This document shows positions 18,881-28,526 of a stretch of 64,000 bases of DNA, piece by piece. Each line of letters opens with the position of its first letter. Positions within the stretch are counted from its first letter, which is position 1. The stretch covers positions 620,001 through 684,000 of the forward strand of contig NZ_JADKYZ010000002.1 in the NCBI RefSeq assembly GCF_015354245.1, written 5' to 3'. A program made the position numbers and the translations under genes. The notes below the pieces were generated by a model, which searched no databases, was not told the DNA's origin, and worked only from the letters and a program-made list of their open reading frames with translations. Source of the stretch: Diaphorobacter caeni (GTDB lineage Bacteria > Pseudomonadota > Gammaproteobacteria > Burkholderiales > Burkholderiaceae_C).

Positions 18881-19315
18881 ATGACCTTGATGCCCTGGAG
18901 CGCGGAACTGGAACTTGGACTCGTCGAGATCGACACGCAGCACCGCGTGCTGGTCGATCTGGCGAACGCGATGCATGACGAAATCCGCGATGTCGGACCG
19001 CACAGTGCGGCCATAGGGCAGATTCTGGAATCGCTGGTGGACTACACGCACAACCACTTCATCATGGAAGAAGTGCTGTTCCGCAAGTATCAATACTCCC
19101 ATGAAGAAGCCCACGAGGCGGAGCACGGCGTCTTCACCGGCCGGATCATGGACCTGCTGACCCGTTTCGAAGACGGCGACACCGTCGGGCCCGAGGCGCT
19201 CGAGCTGCTCAAGAACTGGCTGACCCACCACATCTGCGTGGTGGATCGCGCCTATCTGCCTTTCATGAAGGCGGCACTTGCAAGCGAAGCAGCCGCCGAT
19301 GCGGTCCCCGGTTGA
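18881..19315 (+). CDS. Bacteriohemerythrin
   Basis: A 144-residue oxygen-binding di-iron protein. Ligand motifs are visible: DTQHRVL (first His), HNHFIMEEVLF (His and Glu), EEAHEAEH (His and His) and HHICVVDRAYL (two His with a following Asp). AGGAGG at 18869-18874 sits 6 nt before ATG 18881 (MTLMPWSAEL), which fixes the start; another ATG at 18875 overlaps the SD. Single-domain hemerythrins bind O2 or sense it. No partner gene is adjacent. Confidence 0.92.
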   Translation: MTLMPWSAELELGLVEIDTQHRVLVDLANAMHDEIRDVGPHSAAIGQILESLVDYTHNHFIMEEVLFRKYQYSHEEAHEAEHGVFTGRIMDLLTRFEDGDTVGPEALELLKNWLTHHICVVDRAYLPFMKAALASEAAADAVPG

Positions 19316-19407
19316 GCCTCGGGGAGCCATGAAGATAAGCGAGGGAAGTGGGGGTCCGCTCCCCATGACGCTTCGCGGCCGCCGCGAAGCGCCTCAGTGG
19401 GCATTTC

Positions 19408-20640
19408 TCAGTAGAGCGTCACGCGCGCGAACTTGCGCTTGCCGACCTGCAGCACAAAGGTGCCGGCCTCGACCTTCAGGCCCTTGTCGCTGATCACCGT
19501 GCCGTCAATGCGCACACCGCCGCCGTCGATCAGGCGGTTGGCCTCGCTGCCAGATGGGGCCAGATTGGCCTGCTTGAGCAAGGCACCGATGCCCAGCGGC
19601 GCGCCCGACAGCTGCACCTCCGGAATGTCGTCGGGAATGCCGCCCTTGGAGCGGTTGATGAAGTCCTGCTCGGCCGCCTCGGCCGCCGCACCGCTGTGAA
19701 AGCGCGCGGTGATCTCCTTGGCCAGCAGCACCTTGGCATCCTTGGGATTGCGCCCGCCCTCGATCTCGAGCTTGAGCGCGGCGATTTCCGACAGGCTCAT
19801 GAAGGACAGCAGCGTGTACCAGTCCCACATCAGATCGTCCGAGATCGACAGCACCTTGGCGAACATGGTGTTGGCGTCCTCGGTGATGCCGATGTAGTTG
19901 TTCTTGGACTTGGACATCTTGTTCTCGCCGTCCAACCCAACAAGCAGCGGCATAGTGAGCACGCACTGCGATTCCTGACCATATTCCGCCTGCAGGTGGC
20001 GACCCATCAGCAGATTGAACTTCTGGTCCGTGCCGCCAAGCTCCAGATCGGACTTGAGCGCCACCGAGTCATAGCCCTGCAGCAGCGGGTAGAGGAACTC
20101 GTGCAGGCTGATCGAGCTGCCGTCCGTGAAGCGCTGGTGGAAGTCGTTGCGCTCCATCATGCGGGCCACCGTGTACTTGGCCGACAGCTGGATCATGCCG
20201 CGCGCACCGAGCTGGTCGCACCATTCGCTGTTGTAGCGCAGCTCGGTCCTGTTCGGGTCGAGGATCTTGTAGGCCTGATCGCGGTAGGTCTCGGCGTTCA
20301 CCTTGATCTGCTCGGCCGTCAGCGGCGGGCGGGTGGTGTTGCGGCCGGAGGGGTCACCGATCAGCGTGGTGAAGTCGCCGATCAGGAAGATCACGGTGTG
20401 GCCAAGATCCTGGAGCTGGCGCATCTTGTTCAGAACGACCGTATGGCCAATGTGGATATCGGGCGCCGTGGGGTCCAGCCCGAGCTTGATGCGCAGCGGC
20501 TTGCCGGTCGCTTCGGAACGCGCCAGTTTCTGGGTCCAGTCCTCCTTGGGAAGCAATTCGTCCACCCCGCGCAGCGTGATTTCGAGCGCCTGTCTGACAC
20601 TGTCAGTGACCGGGTATGTTGTAACAGCTGAATGATTCAT
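19408..20640 (-). CDS. tyrS: Tyrosyl-tRNA synthetase
   Basis: A 410-residue class I synthetase that charges tRNA-Tyr. The ATP-binding signatures are [11 protein letters not shown] and KMSKSKNN. The C-terminus carries an S4-like RNA-binding domain ([15 protein letters not shown], then [19 protein letters not shown]). Start ATG 20640 ([13 protein letters not shown]) matches the usual N-terminus; ATG 20670 is an alternative. It is divergent from an M23 peptidase and anmK, a common arrangement in Burkholderiales. Confidence 0.96.
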   Translation of the reverse strand: MNHSAVTTYPVTDSVRQALEITLRGVDELLPKEDWTQKLARSEATGKPLRIKLGLDPTAPDIHIGHTVVLNKMRQLQDLGHTVIFLIGDFTTLIGDPSGRNTTRPPLTAEQIKVNAETYRDQAYKILDPNRTELRYNSEWCDQLGARGMIQLSAKYTVARMMERNDFHQRFTDGSSISLHEFLYPLLQGYDSVALKSDLELGGTDQKFNLLMGRHLQAEYGQESQCVLTMPLLVGLDGENKMSKSKNNYIGITEDANTMFAKVLSISDDLMWDWYTLLSFMSLSEIAALKLEIEGGRNPKDAKVLLAKEITARFHSGAAAEAAEQDFINRSKGGIPDDIPEVQLSGAPLGIGALLKQANLAPSGSEANRLIDGGGVRIDGTVISDKGLKVEAGTFVLQVGKRKFARVTLY

Positions 20641-20849
20641 AAGGGTTTTTAGGGGTGTCTGGTCAGACATGGTCGTTATACTTCTGCACTTCGATGCGGT
20701 GAAGGATTCTAGTAGGCTCGTCTTATGACAGGTGCCTTCCTCCTTGTAACTGCGCACCAGAATACTGCGATATCCACCCGCACGCCCCTGCCTGACACTT
20801 TCAGCTGGCCCGTGTACGGATATACGCCAAAAGCTCAGGGGTACGACTT

Positions 20850-22214
20850 TTGAAGCATGGTTTAACCACCGCGTACACGGCCTTGGCCGAGCGCCTAGTT
20901 CTAATAGCCCAGAACCATCCGAAGCGCATTGCGGCTGCCGTGGCGGCCGTTCTTCTGACCGGTGGCGGCGGCGCCTTCGCCGTGGCCAATCTGGGGCCTG
21001 ACGCCTCCGATCTGCCGATCCGCACGATCACGCACGCGGCCACCTCGCTGGCCGAAGACCAGCCGCTGTCGGCGCTGGTGGACATTCCGAGCTACTCGCT
21101 CTACCGATCCGACACCACCCGCAGCAGCGACAGTGCCGAGAGCCTGCTGCAGCGCATGGGCGTGGCCGATCCGGCCGCAGCCTCCTTCCTGCGCACCAAC
21201 GACCTCGTCCGCCAGAACCTGCTGGGCCGCGCCGGCCGCTCGGTCACGGCCGAGACCACCGACGATCACCGCCTCACGCAGCTCACCGCCCGCTGGGCGC
21301 CTGACGAAAGCGGCAGCTTCAAGCGCCTGGTGATCAAGACCACCGGCGACGGCAAGTTCTCCGCCAACATCGAAACCGCACCTCTGACCGTGGGCAGCCG
21401 CTTTGCGGGCGGCATCATCCGCAATTCGCTGTTCGCGGCGACCGACGCCTCCAACATTCCCGACTCGGTGGCCGTGCAGCTCGCCGACGTCTTCTCCAAC
21501 AACATCGACTTCCACCGCTCCCTGCGCAAGGATGACCGCTTCTCGGTCGTCTACGAAACGCTGGAAGCCGACGGCGAGCCCCTGCGCGCCGGTCGCGTGC
21601 TGAGCGCCGAGTTCCACAACAACGGCAAGACCTTTGACGCCGTCTGGTATCAGGAACCCGGTCGTTCCAAGGGCGCGTATTTCACGCTCAACGGCGACAG
21701 CATGCAGCGTGCGTTCCTGACCTCTCCCGTGGAGTTCACCCGCATCAGCAGCGCGTTCTCGATGCGCATGCACCCGATTCTCAGAACCTGGCGCGCCCAC
21801 AACGGCACGGATCTGGCCGCCCCCACCGGCACCACGGTGCGCACCGTGGGTGACGGCGTGGTGAGCTTCGCAGGCGTTCAGAACGGCTACGGCAACGTCG
21901 TCTACATCAAGCACTCCGGCAATCAGGAAACGGTCTATGCCCACCTGAGCTCCGTCGACGTCAAGCAGGGCCAATCGGTCGAGCAGGGCCAGAAGATCGG
22001 CGCCGTAGGCTCCACCGGCTGGGCCACCGGCCCGCACCTTCACTACGAACTGCGGGTGAACGGCGAGCAGCGTGACCCGATGGCCACGGCTTTGGCCAGC
22101 GACGCATCGCGCCCCATCTCCAAGGCTTCGCGCCCCGCGTTCGAACGTCTGGCTGAAAACATGCGCATCCAGCTGTCCTCGGCAGCCCTGCAGACGACGG
22201 CGCGCGCCGACTGA
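20850..22214 (+). CDS. M23 family murein metalloendopeptidase
   Basis: A 454-residue envelope protein that would cleave peptide cross-links in peptidoglycan. One N-terminal transmembrane segment ([20 protein letters not shown], about 26-45) anchors it. The middle is an OapA-like region. The C-terminal LytM/M23 domain shows [12 protein letters not shown] (zinc His and Asp) and [13 protein letters not shown] (HxH). The start is TTG at 20850 with AGGGG upstream; no in-frame ATG occurs near it. The downstream anmK recycles anhydroMurNAc, so the pair links wall cutting to recycling. Confidence 0.9.
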   Translation: MKHGLTTAYTALAERLVLIAQNHPKRIAAAVAAVLLTGGGGAFAVANLGPDASDLPIRTITHAATSLAEDQPLSALVDIPSYSLYRSDTTRSSDSAESLLQRMGVADPAAASFLRTNDLVRQNLLGRAGRSVTAETTDDHRLTQLTARWAPDESGSFKRLVIKTTGDGKFSANIETAPLTVGSRFAGGIIRNSLFAATDASNIPDSVAVQLADVFSNNIDFHRSLRKDDRFSVVYETLEADGEPLRAGRVLSAEFHNNGKTFDAVWYQEPGRSKGAYFTLNGDSMQRAFLTSPVEFTRISSAFSMRMHPILRTWRAHNGTDLAAPTGTTVRTVGDGVVSFAGVQNGYGNVVYIKHSGNQETVYAHLSSVDVKQGQSVEQGQKIGAVGSTGWATGPHLHYELRVNGEQRDPMATALASDASRPISKASRPAFERLAENMRIQLSSAALQTTARAD

Positions 22215-22251
22215 TCATCACCCGATCCCCTGTCGACGTGCAAGGACGCAG

Positions 22252-23385
22252 ATGACGACTGACCGCGACGACAAGCCAAGCCTGTTCATAGGCCTGATGT
22301 CCGGCACCTCGCTGGACGGCGTGGATGGCGTGCTGGTGGCCTTCTCAGGCAATGGCAAGCCCCAACTGAGGCATCACGCCTCCAGCCCGTTTCCGGACGA
22401 TCTGCGCACCGAGCTGCTGGCGCTCAACACCAGCGGCGCCAACGAACTGCATCGCGCAGCCCTCGCGGCCAACGGTCTGGTGCGTGTCTATGCACAGGTG
22501 GTGCGCGATCTCCTCAAGCAAGGTGGCCTGAAGGCCGGCGACATCACCGGCATCGGCGCGCATGGCCAGACCGTGCGCCACCGCCCGCAGGAATTCGATC
22601 ACAACGGCTACACCCTGCAGCTCAACAATCCCGCCTTGCTGGCCGAGCTCAGCGGCAGCACGGTCGTGGCGGATTTCAGATCGCGCGACGTGGCCGCCGG
22701 TGGCCAGGGCGCGCCGCTCGTGCCCGCCTTCCATGTGGGCGTATTCGGCCGCGCGGGAGAAACCGTGGCCGTGCTCAACCTTGGCGGCATCGCCAATCTG
22801 AGCGTGCTGCGGGCGGATGGCAGCGTGCTCGGCTTTGACTGCGGCCCCGCCAACGCGCTCATGGACTATTGGTGCCACCAGCACACCGGCAAGTGGTACG
22901 ACGCCAATGGCACCTGGGCCGCTCAGGGCAAGATCGTCGGCCCGCTGCTTGGCGCACTGCTGCAGGAACCCTATTTCGCCCAGAACCCGCCCAAAAGCAC
23001 CGGGCGCGACCTGTTCAATCCCGACTGGCTGAAGCAACGCCTCGCCAAACACCCGGACATCGACTCGCAGGACGTGCAGGCCACGCTCGCCGAGCTGACC
23101 GCCATCTCCTGCGCCGATGACCTCAAGCGCCTCGCCCCCGATGCCCGTGAGCTCATCGTCTGCGGCGGCGGAGCGCTCAACCAGCACCTCATGCAGCGCC
23201 TGCAGGCCCACCTGCCCGGCGTGACGGTGCAATCCTCGGCCGCGCATGGCATCGACCCCCAGCAGGTCGAAGCCGCCGCCTTCGCGTGGCTCGCGCGCCA
23301 GTGCCTGCTGGGCCAGAGCGGCAACCTCGCATCGGTCACCGGCGCACGCGGCCCGCGCGTGCTCGGCGCGATCTACCCCGCCTGA
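22252..23385 (+). CDS. anmK: Anhydro-N-acetylmuramic acid kinase
   Basis: A 377-residue kinase that converts 1,6-anhydroMurNAc to MurNAc-6-phosphate in murein recycling. Family motifs are FIGLMSGTSLDGVDG at the N-terminus, GAHGQTVRHRP, NLGGIANLSVL, FDCGPANALMD and a C-terminal CGGGALNQHLM. The length is normal for AnmK. It starts 37 bp after the M23 peptidase gene and is probably co-transcribed with it. Confidence 0.96.
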   Translation: MTTDRDDKPSLFIGLMSGTSLDGVDGVLVAFSGNGKPQLRHHASSPFPDDLRTELLALNTSGANELHRAALAANGLVRVYAQVVRDLLKQGGLKAGDITGIGAHGQTVRHRPQEFDHNGYTLQLNNPALLAELSGSTVVADFRSRDVAAGGQGAPLVPAFHVGVFGRAGETVAVLNLGGIANLSVLRADGSVLGFDCGPANALMDYWCHQHTGKWYDANGTWAAQGKIVGPLLGALLQEPYFAQNPPKSTGRDLFNPDWLKQRLAKHPDIDSQDVQATLAELTAISCADDLKRLAPDARELIVCGGGALNQHLMQRLQAHLPGVTVQSSAAHGIDPQQVEAAAFAWLARQCLLGQSGNLASVTGARGPRVLGAIYPA

Positions 23386-23420
23386 GGCAAAGCGGCTACA
23401 AGGCGCTTTCCAGAAAAAAC

Positions 23421-23444
23421 AAAGCCGCCTCGAAGGGCGGCTTT
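23421..23444 (-). terminator. Intrinsic terminator for erpA, shared with anmK
   Basis: AAAGCCGCC (23421-23429) pairs with GGCGGCTTT (23436-23444). On the minus strand it is followed by GTTTTTTCTGG, a good T-tract, so it terminates erpA. Lying between convergent genes, it may also slow transcription from anmK. Confidence 0.85.
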
Positions 23445-23473
23445 CGCGTTCAGGCCGGAGCCCGATGCGACGA

Positions 23474-23842
23474 TTACACCGAGAAGCTCGATCCGCAACC
23501 GCAGGTCGTCGTCGCGTTCGGATTCTTGATCACGAACTGCGCGCCCTGCAGATCTTCCTTGTAATCGATTTCCGCGCCCAGCAGATACTGGTAGCTCATC
23601 GCGTCGATCAACAGCGACACGCCATTCTTGGTCATGGTGGTGTCGTCTTCGTTGGTGATTTCGTCAAACGTGAAACCGTATTGGAAACCCGAGCAACCGC
23701 CGCCCTGCACGAACACGCGAAGCTTCAGGTCCGGATTGCCCTCCTCGGCGATCAGATCCGCCACCTTGGCAGCGGCGCTGTCGGTGAAGACGATCGGTGC
23801 GGGCATTTCGGTCGTGGTGATGTTTTCTGCAACTGCGCTCAT
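23474..23842 (-). CDS. erpA: Iron-sulfur cluster insertion protein ErpA
   Basis: A 122-residue A-type carrier that delivers Fe-S clusters to apo-enzymes such as IspG. The three cluster cysteines are present: [11 protein letters not shown] and TTCGCGSSF at the C-terminus. Start ATG 23842 ([13 protein letters not shown]) gives normal length. Its upstream region holds the structured intergenic element at 24033-24126. Confidence 0.95.
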   Translation of the reverse strand: MSAVAENITTTEMPAPIVFTDSAAAKVADLIAEEGNPDLKLRVFVQGGGCSGFQYGFTFDEITNEDDTTMTKNGVSLLIDAMSYQYLLGAEIDYKEDLQGAQFVIKNPNATTTCGCGSSFSV

Positions 23843-24032
23843 GGAATGAGACCCTCGTATAGCAATATATAGGGGAGATGCTACTGCAATGGGCGAGTAA
23901 ATGCATCGGAAATGTGGTTTGACGCCAAACCCGTTGTGGGCATTGAAATGAAAACGGAAATCGGCAACAACGCACAGCGCCGCAGGCCGACCGATCAACG
24001 AAGCGCAGCGAGAGCCCACCCCGCCCACACAA

Positions 24033-24126
24033 CGGTGAGATAGCCCCCTAGGCTAGGCGTCTCGCCCGCTGACAGTACTCTCGTACGGCAAGGGCGAGCA
24101 ACGACGCATGAGGGGCTATCTCACCG
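24033..24126 (-). repeat. Structured intergenic element, copy A
   Basis: Three nested stems are visible: a perfect 15-bp outer stem (CGGTGAGATAGCCCC at 24033-24047 with its complement at 24112-24126), an inner stem (CTCGCCC at 24061-24067 with GGGCGAG at 24092-24098) and a tip (GTAC-TCTC-GTAC). Between inner and outer right arms lies CAACGACGCATGAG. A second copy at 31785-31865 keeps this core and the architecture but changes stem sequences compensatorily. It lies downstream of the rpsI terminator and upstream of erpA on the minus strand. It may be a structured RNA or REP-like repeat; function unknown. Confidence 0.7.
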
Positions 24127-24180
24127 CCTCAAAACGACCAGCCAGTCGAAGCCGAAGGCTTCGGCAAAAGACAGCCAACA

Positions 24181-24204
24181 AAAAACCGCCCGAAGGCGGT
24201 TTTT
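24181..24204 (-). terminator. Intrinsic terminator after rpsI
   Basis: AAAAACCGCC (24181-24190) and GGCGGTTTTT (24195-24204) form a perfect 10-bp stem with a 4-nt loop, ending the rplM-rpsI transcript on the minus strand in a T-run. A second short palindrome, GCCGAAG-G-CTTCGGC, lies at 24151-24165. Confidence 0.9.
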
Positions 24205-24247
24205 TGTGAAAGCAGCTGTCGAACCAAGGCCCGACAACAACAAGCGA

Positions 24248-24640
24248 TCAACGCTTGGAGAACTGCTTGGCGCGGCGTGCGGAGTGCAGACCGACCTTCT
24301 TACGCTCGACTTCACGTGCATCACGTGTGACAAAGCCAGCTTGGCTCAGCACAGGCTTCAGCGACGCGTCATAGTCGATCAGCGCGCGGGTGATGCCGTG
24401 ACGTGTAGCGCCGGCCTGACCGGATTCGCCACCACCGTGCACGTTCACTTGAATGTCGAAAGACTCGACATTGTCGGTGAGCACCAGAGGCTGCTTAGCG
24501 ATCATGATGGAGGTTTGACGGCCGAAGAACTGCTGAATGTCTTTGCCATTCACAGTGATCTTGCCGGAACCCTTCTTCAGAAACACGCGGGCGACGCTGG
24601 ACTTGCGACGGCCGGTGCCATTGTTCCATTCACCAATCAT
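24248..24640 (-). CDS. rpsI: 30S ribosomal protein S9
   Basis: 130 residues, normal for S9. It starts [20 protein letters not shown] and ends in the universally conserved basic tail [23 protein letters not shown] (shown in part as RRAKQFSKR) that reaches the ribosomal P site. It lies 10 bp behind rplM, the conserved L13-S9 operon. Confidence 0.98.
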   Translation of the reverse strand: MIGEWNNGTGRRKSSVARVFLKKGSGKITVNGKDIQQFFGRQTSIMIAKQPLVLTDNVESFDIQVNVHGGGESGQAGATRHGITRALIDYDASLKPVLSQAGFVTRDAREVERKKVGLHSARRAKQFSKR

Positions 24641-24650
24641 TCAAGGCTCC

Positions 24651-25082
24651 TTAGATGGCCAGCACTTTAGGCTGTTGTGCGGTGTGAGGATGCTCTTCGC
24701 CGCCATACACCTTGAGCTTCTTGATCATGGCGTAGCCCAGAGGACCCTTGGGCAGCATGCCCTTGACGGCCTTCTCGAGCGCGCGGCCAGGATGCTTGGC
24801 TTGCAGGTCACGGAAGTTGGTGGCAGTGATGCCGCCTGGGAAGCCCGAGTGACGGTAGTACACCTTGTCGAGCGACTTGGTGCCGGTAACCTTGAGCTTG
24901 GATGCGTTGATGATGACGATGTAGTCGCCGGTATCAACGTGAGGCGTGTAAATGGCCTTGTGCTTGCCGCGCAGACGGAGGGCAACTTCGCTGGCTACCC
25001 GTCCGAGCACCTTATCGGTGGCGTCAATCACAAACCACTCGTGCACGACCTCAGCGGGCTTTGCGCTGAAAGTAGTAGTCAT
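24651..25082 (-). CDS. rplM: 50S ribosomal protein L13
   Basis: 143 residues, normal length, with the L13 signatures [16 protein letters not shown] and [12 protein letters not shown]. First gene of the rplM-rpsI operon. The transcript leader is about 155 nt from the likely promoter at 25244-25249. E. coli L13 represses its own mRNA; whether this leader does the same cannot be told from sequence. Confidence 0.98.
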   Translation of the reverse strand: MTTTFSAKPAEVVHEWFVIDATDKVLGRVASEVALRLRGKHKAIYTPHVDTGDYIVIINASKLKVTGTKSLDKVYYRHSGFPGGITATNFRDLQAKHPGRALEKAVKGMLPKGPLGYAMIKKLKVYGGEEHPHTAQQPKVLAI

Positions 25083-25243
25083 GAGTTTCTCTTTTCAATG
25101 GAGAAGTGGTTTGGGTGGTCCTTTTCCACGGTCGGTGCAACTCTGATGGAAGCCTCTTAGGTGGTATCGCCCTGGAGTCCAGCCTCTCGGCGCGACTTCA
25201 GAACCCTTTGCCGCGGGACCTATGAATCGCTGCAAAGCCAACC

Positions 25244-25249
25244 ATTATA
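25244..25249 (-). promoter_or_regulatory. -10 box of the rplM-rpsI promoter
   Basis: A consensus TATAAT on the minus strand (ATTATA at 25244-25249) is preceded about 18 bp upstream by TTGCGC. It is the only strong sigma-70 match between rplM and the kinase gene. Confidence 0.65.
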
Positions 25250-25326
25250 CAAATTTGGCGCCATGGTGCGCAAGCGGCGTGCAACGACGCGGCAAAACAA
25301 CGGCCTGGCTGCGGCCGCGCGAAAGC

Positions 25327-27339
25327 TCACTGGCTGTACATCTGCCGCTGGCGGCGCTCTTCCTCGCGCTTGCGTCGGCTCTCCACGCAGACGGGATGGC
25401 TCTCCATGCCCGGTTGCTGGCACTGGTTGTGCACGCACATGGGCTTGGCAAGGAATCCAGCACCCGAGCAAGCATCTTCCGGATTCACGCGCTTGACGGG
25501 AGCGGCCTGCGAGGCGGCCGCCACCTGAACGGGCGCGGGTGCCGGAGCGGGCGCCGCCGGGGCGGGCTCATGCACCACCGCTTCCACCGGCTTCTTCACC
25601 GGAGCGACCTTGGGCTTTTGCTCCTTGACCACTGCCACTGCCACCGGCATCGCCGAAGCAGCCGCCGCGCTTTCGCTCGCGGCGGCCAACGCCAGGTGGG
25701 TCGCCTCACTGGCCGCCGAGGATGCCTGCTCCGGTGGCTCCGCCAGCTCGGTGATGATGTCCTCTTCGGGCGTCGGAATCACCACGGACTGCTGCGCCAC
25801 CGCCTGCTGCACCGGGGCCGTCTGCGTCATCAAATACCAAGCCGCCGCTCCACCCACCAGCACCGCGAGGGCGGCGGACAGCATCAAGGCGCGGCGCGCT
25901 CCGCCGGTGCGGCCAACGGCCGCCTGCCGCCGGCTGGACGGGGACTTGGATTTCCCGTTCTTGGCTGAAGTGCCGTTGCGGGCCTTGGAAGCGGCGGCAG
26001 CCAGAGGCGGTTTGCCGTTCGGATCGACGATCTTCGTGGGCTGAAACGGATTGAATGGCTCGGCCACCGAGTCCTGAAAGTCATCCATCGCACGGACGAC
26101 GGTGTCCTGGAACTCGGTCTCCGGCGCCTCGTCGCGCGATCTGTGCGCGGGTTCCGGCTTGCCCGATCCGGGCACATGCAGCACCGTGACCAGGTGGTCG
26201 GTATTGCGGCGGCCCCCATTGGCTGAGTCCTTGGCCGAGTCTTTGGCGCCGTGCGCGGCGTCGGCAGGCTGGGAGGCCGCCGGCTCTGCGGAGTCGGCAA
26301 GGCCCTCCAGAATCGACGCGTCATTGCGAACCTGCGCCTTGGGGTCGATCCAGTTTTCGCCGAGGTCGGCGCGGAAGTCGAATTTGTCCAGATGGGCCGG
26401 TGCCGTGGTCAGCCCCATCTGCTCGAGGAAGGCGTCCACCGTCCACTGACGGTCACGCGGCTGCAGCGACAGCGCCTTGGTGATCGTTTCCACGAACGCT
26501 GGCGAATACTCAATGCCGAACTGCTTGCGCACCGTGCGCGCGACGCGGCCAAACGGAACCATGCGGTCGCGGATGGAGCGCAGCGTCGAGGGCAAGGGAA
26601 CGTCGTTGCAGATCACGCCGTAGATCACGGCGGCCAGTGAATAGATGTCGCTCCACGGGCCGGGCTTGAGGTCGCTGTCCGCATCGGCATATTGCTCGAT
26701 GGGAGCGTAATTCACCTTGAGCACGGCGGTGTGCTTCTGGTCGCGGTCTTCGATGGCGAAGCGCGCGGCACCCAGATCGAGCAGCACCGGCGGGCCGTTG
26801 TCCTGCAGAAAAATGTTGTCCGGCGAGATGTCGCGGTGCAGCGTCTTGCCCTCGTGCAGCACGCGCAGCCCGTTGCAGACCGACCAGATCACCTTGCGCA
26901 GCCACTCCTCCGACGGCGGCGTGCGCATGTGCGTGCGGGCCTGCTTGAGCGTCATGCCGGCATACAGCGGCATCACCATGTAGGCGGTCTGGTTGGCCTC
27001 CCAGAAGCGGAAGACCTTCACGAGCGAGGGATGATCGAACTGCGCGAGCAGCCGCGCCTCGTCGACGAAGGAGGCCAGACCGGCCTGAAACGACGGCTCG
27101 TCCGACGAGGAACGTACCCACAGCGTGCGCCCGTTGGCGCGCGCGGCCAGCGACGTCGGCATGTATTCCTTGATGGCGACGAAGCGCAGCAGGGAATGGT
27201 CGAATGCCTGGTACACCATCCCGAACCCGCCCACGCCGAGCAGCCCCACGATCTCGAACTCCCCGAGGCGCACACCCACGGGCAGTGCATCGACATGGTC
27301 GACGGTGCTTGGAAGACGGGAGCCGGGAATTTCGGACAT
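25327..27339 (-). CDS. Hanks-type serine/threonine protein kinase, membrane-anchored
   Basis: About 670 residues. The N-terminal kinase domain (about 25-290) has a Gly-rich loop (LLGVGGFGMVYQ), the ATP Lys (FVAIKEYMP), a catalytic loop reading HRDISPDNIFLQD and a metal site reading LLDLGAARF. The usual HRDxKPxN Lys is Ser and DFG is DLG, seen in one branch of bacterial kinases. A disordered Ala/Ser/Asp-rich linker is followed by one transmembrane helix (ALMLSAALAVLVGGAAAWYL, about 486-507). The extracytoplasmic tail is rich in Ala-Pro and Val-Pro, then a short Cys-containing end (CVHNQCQQPGMESHPVC). ATG 27339 is preferred over the upstream TTG 27345. The substrate is unknown. Confidence 0.88.
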   Translation of the reverse strand: MSEIPGSRLPSTVDHVDALPVGVRLGEFEIVGLLGVGGFGMVYQAFDHSLLRFVAIKEYMPTSLAARANGRTLWVRSSSDEPSFQAGLASFVDEARLLAQFDHPSLVKVFRFWEANQTAYMVMPLYAGMTLKQARTHMRTPPSEEWLRKVIWSVCNGLRVLHEGKTLHRDISPDNIFLQDNGPPVLLDLGAARFAIEDRDQKHTAVLKVNYAPIEQYADADSDLKPGPWSDIYSLAAVIYGVICNDVPLPSTLRSIRDRMVPFGRVARTVRKQFGIEYSPAFVETITKALSLQPRDRQWTVDAFLEQMGLTTAPAHLDKFDFRADLGENWIDPKAQVRNDASILEGLADSAEPAASQPADAAHGAKDSAKDSANGGRRNTDHLVTVLHVPGSGKPEPAHRSRDEAPETEFQDTVVRAMDDFQDSVAEPFNPFQPTKIVDPNGKPPLAAAASKARNGTSAKNGKSKSPSSRRQAAVGRTGGARRALMLSAALAVLVGGAAAWYLMTQTAPVQQAVAQQSVVIPTPEEDIITELAEPPEQASSAASEATHLALAAASESAAAASAMPVAVAVVKEQKPKVAPVKKPVEAVVHEPAPAAPAPAPAPVQVAAASQAAPVKRVNPEDACSGAGFLAKPMCVHNQCQQPGMESHPVCVESRRKREEERRQRQMYSQ

Positions 27340-27452
27340 GGACAATCAGGTGGGGTGACGCGTTGTCAAGAATATTCGAGTATCAGAGGTTAGAGCATGT
27401 TTGCCGGACAGAGGGCATTCATGCCGACACAAACGGCGAATTTTCATCCGAG

Positions 27453-27515
27453 GTTGCAAAAACCATACTCCGGTAGAAACCGTGTTTTCGTGACGGAAAC
27501 CACACATTTTGCAAC
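27453..27515. promoter_or_regulatory. Inverted repeat between kinase and rlmJ
   Basis: GTTGCAAAA (27453-27461) and TTTTGCAAC (27507-27515) are perfect 9-bp arms 45 nt apart in the divergent promoter region. Between them GGTAGAAACCGTG and GACGGAAACCACA are similar direct repeats. This may be a pair of regulator half-sites or a looped operator; no regulator is adjacent. Confidence 0.4.
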
Positions 27516-27594
27516 GAACCGGCCCGCCGGCCTATTTCAACGGTTTTTCATGACGCAAGACGTGCACCTTCCCACTGGGACGTAAACTCCAGCG

Positions 27595-28479
27595 ATGTTC
27601 AGTTATCGACACGCCTTTCACGCAGGAAACCACGCCGATGTGCTCAAGCACACGGTGCTGATCAGCATCCTGCAATATCTCACGCAAAAAGAGACCGCTC
27701 TGACCGTGCTCGACACGCACGCCGGAGCCGGGCTGTATCGACTGGACAGTGAGTTTTCCGAGACCAGCGGCGAAGCCGTCGACGGCGTGCAGCGCCTCTT
27801 CGACGCCAAGGATCTCACCCCCGCCCTTCAGGCCTATGTGGACGTGATCCAGTCGTTCAACAACGGCAACTCGCACAAGGTCTACCCCGGATCGCCCTTC
27901 ATCGCGCAGCACCTGATGAGCGAGCGGGATCGCGACCGCCTCAAGCTGTTCGAGCTGCACCCCACCGACACCCGCACGCTCAAGGCCAACGTGGCCCAGC
28001 TTGAAGCGGGCCGCGCGATCGCGGTGCTGCAGGAAGACGGCTTCGAGGGCATCAAGAAATTCCTGCCACCACCGGCCAAGCGCGCACTGGTGCTGTGCGA
28101 TCCAAGCTACGAGCTCAAGACCGACTACGGCCGCGTGCTCGACATGGTGGATGATTCGCTCAAGCGCTTCCCGACGGGTGTTTACGCCGTCTGGTATCCG
28201 ATCATTCCGCGCCCCGAGGCGCATGATCTGCCGCGTCGCCTGAAGACCATGGCCGTCAAGGCCGGCAAGTCCTGGCTGCACGCCACGCTGACCGTCAAGT
28301 CCAGCAAGCTCAGCGGCGTCGCCATGGGCGAGAAGCGCCCCGGCCTGCCCGCCAGCGGCATGTTCGTGATCAACCCGCCGTTCACCCTCAAGGCCGAGAT
28401 GCAGAAGGCGCTGCCGCAGATGGTCGAGCTGCTCGCCCAAGACCGCAACGCGACGCAGACGCTCGAGTCGGGCGGCTGA
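27595..28479 (+). CDS. rlmJ: 23S rRNA (adenine(2030)-N6)-methyltransferase
   Basis: A 294-residue AdoMet-dependent methyltransferase (RlmJ/YhiR family) that modifies A2030 of 23S rRNA. The start is typical: MFSYRHAFHAGNHADVLKHT. The acceptor motif is DPSY within ALVLCDPSYELKTDY, equivalent to DPPY of N6-adenine methyltransferases. VLDTHAGAGLYRLD is motif I. Divergent from the kinase. Confidence 0.94.
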   Translation: MFSYRHAFHAGNHADVLKHTVLISILQYLTQKETALTVLDTHAGAGLYRLDSEFSETSGEAVDGVQRLFDAKDLTPALQAYVDVIQSFNNGNSHKVYPGSPFIAQHLMSERDRDRLKLFELHPTDTRTLKANVAQLEAGRAIAVLQEDGFEGIKKFLPPPAKRALVLCDPSYELKTDYGRVLDMVDDSLKRFPTGVYAVWYPIIPRPEAHDLPRRLKTMAVKAGKSWLHATLTVKSSKLSGVAMGEKRPGLPASGMFVINPPFTLKAEMQKALPQMVELLAQDRNATQTLESGG

Positions 28480-28526
28480 CTCCGGAGCGATTCGAGAGCA
28501 AGTCGGGAGCGTGACCGGCGAGCGCG

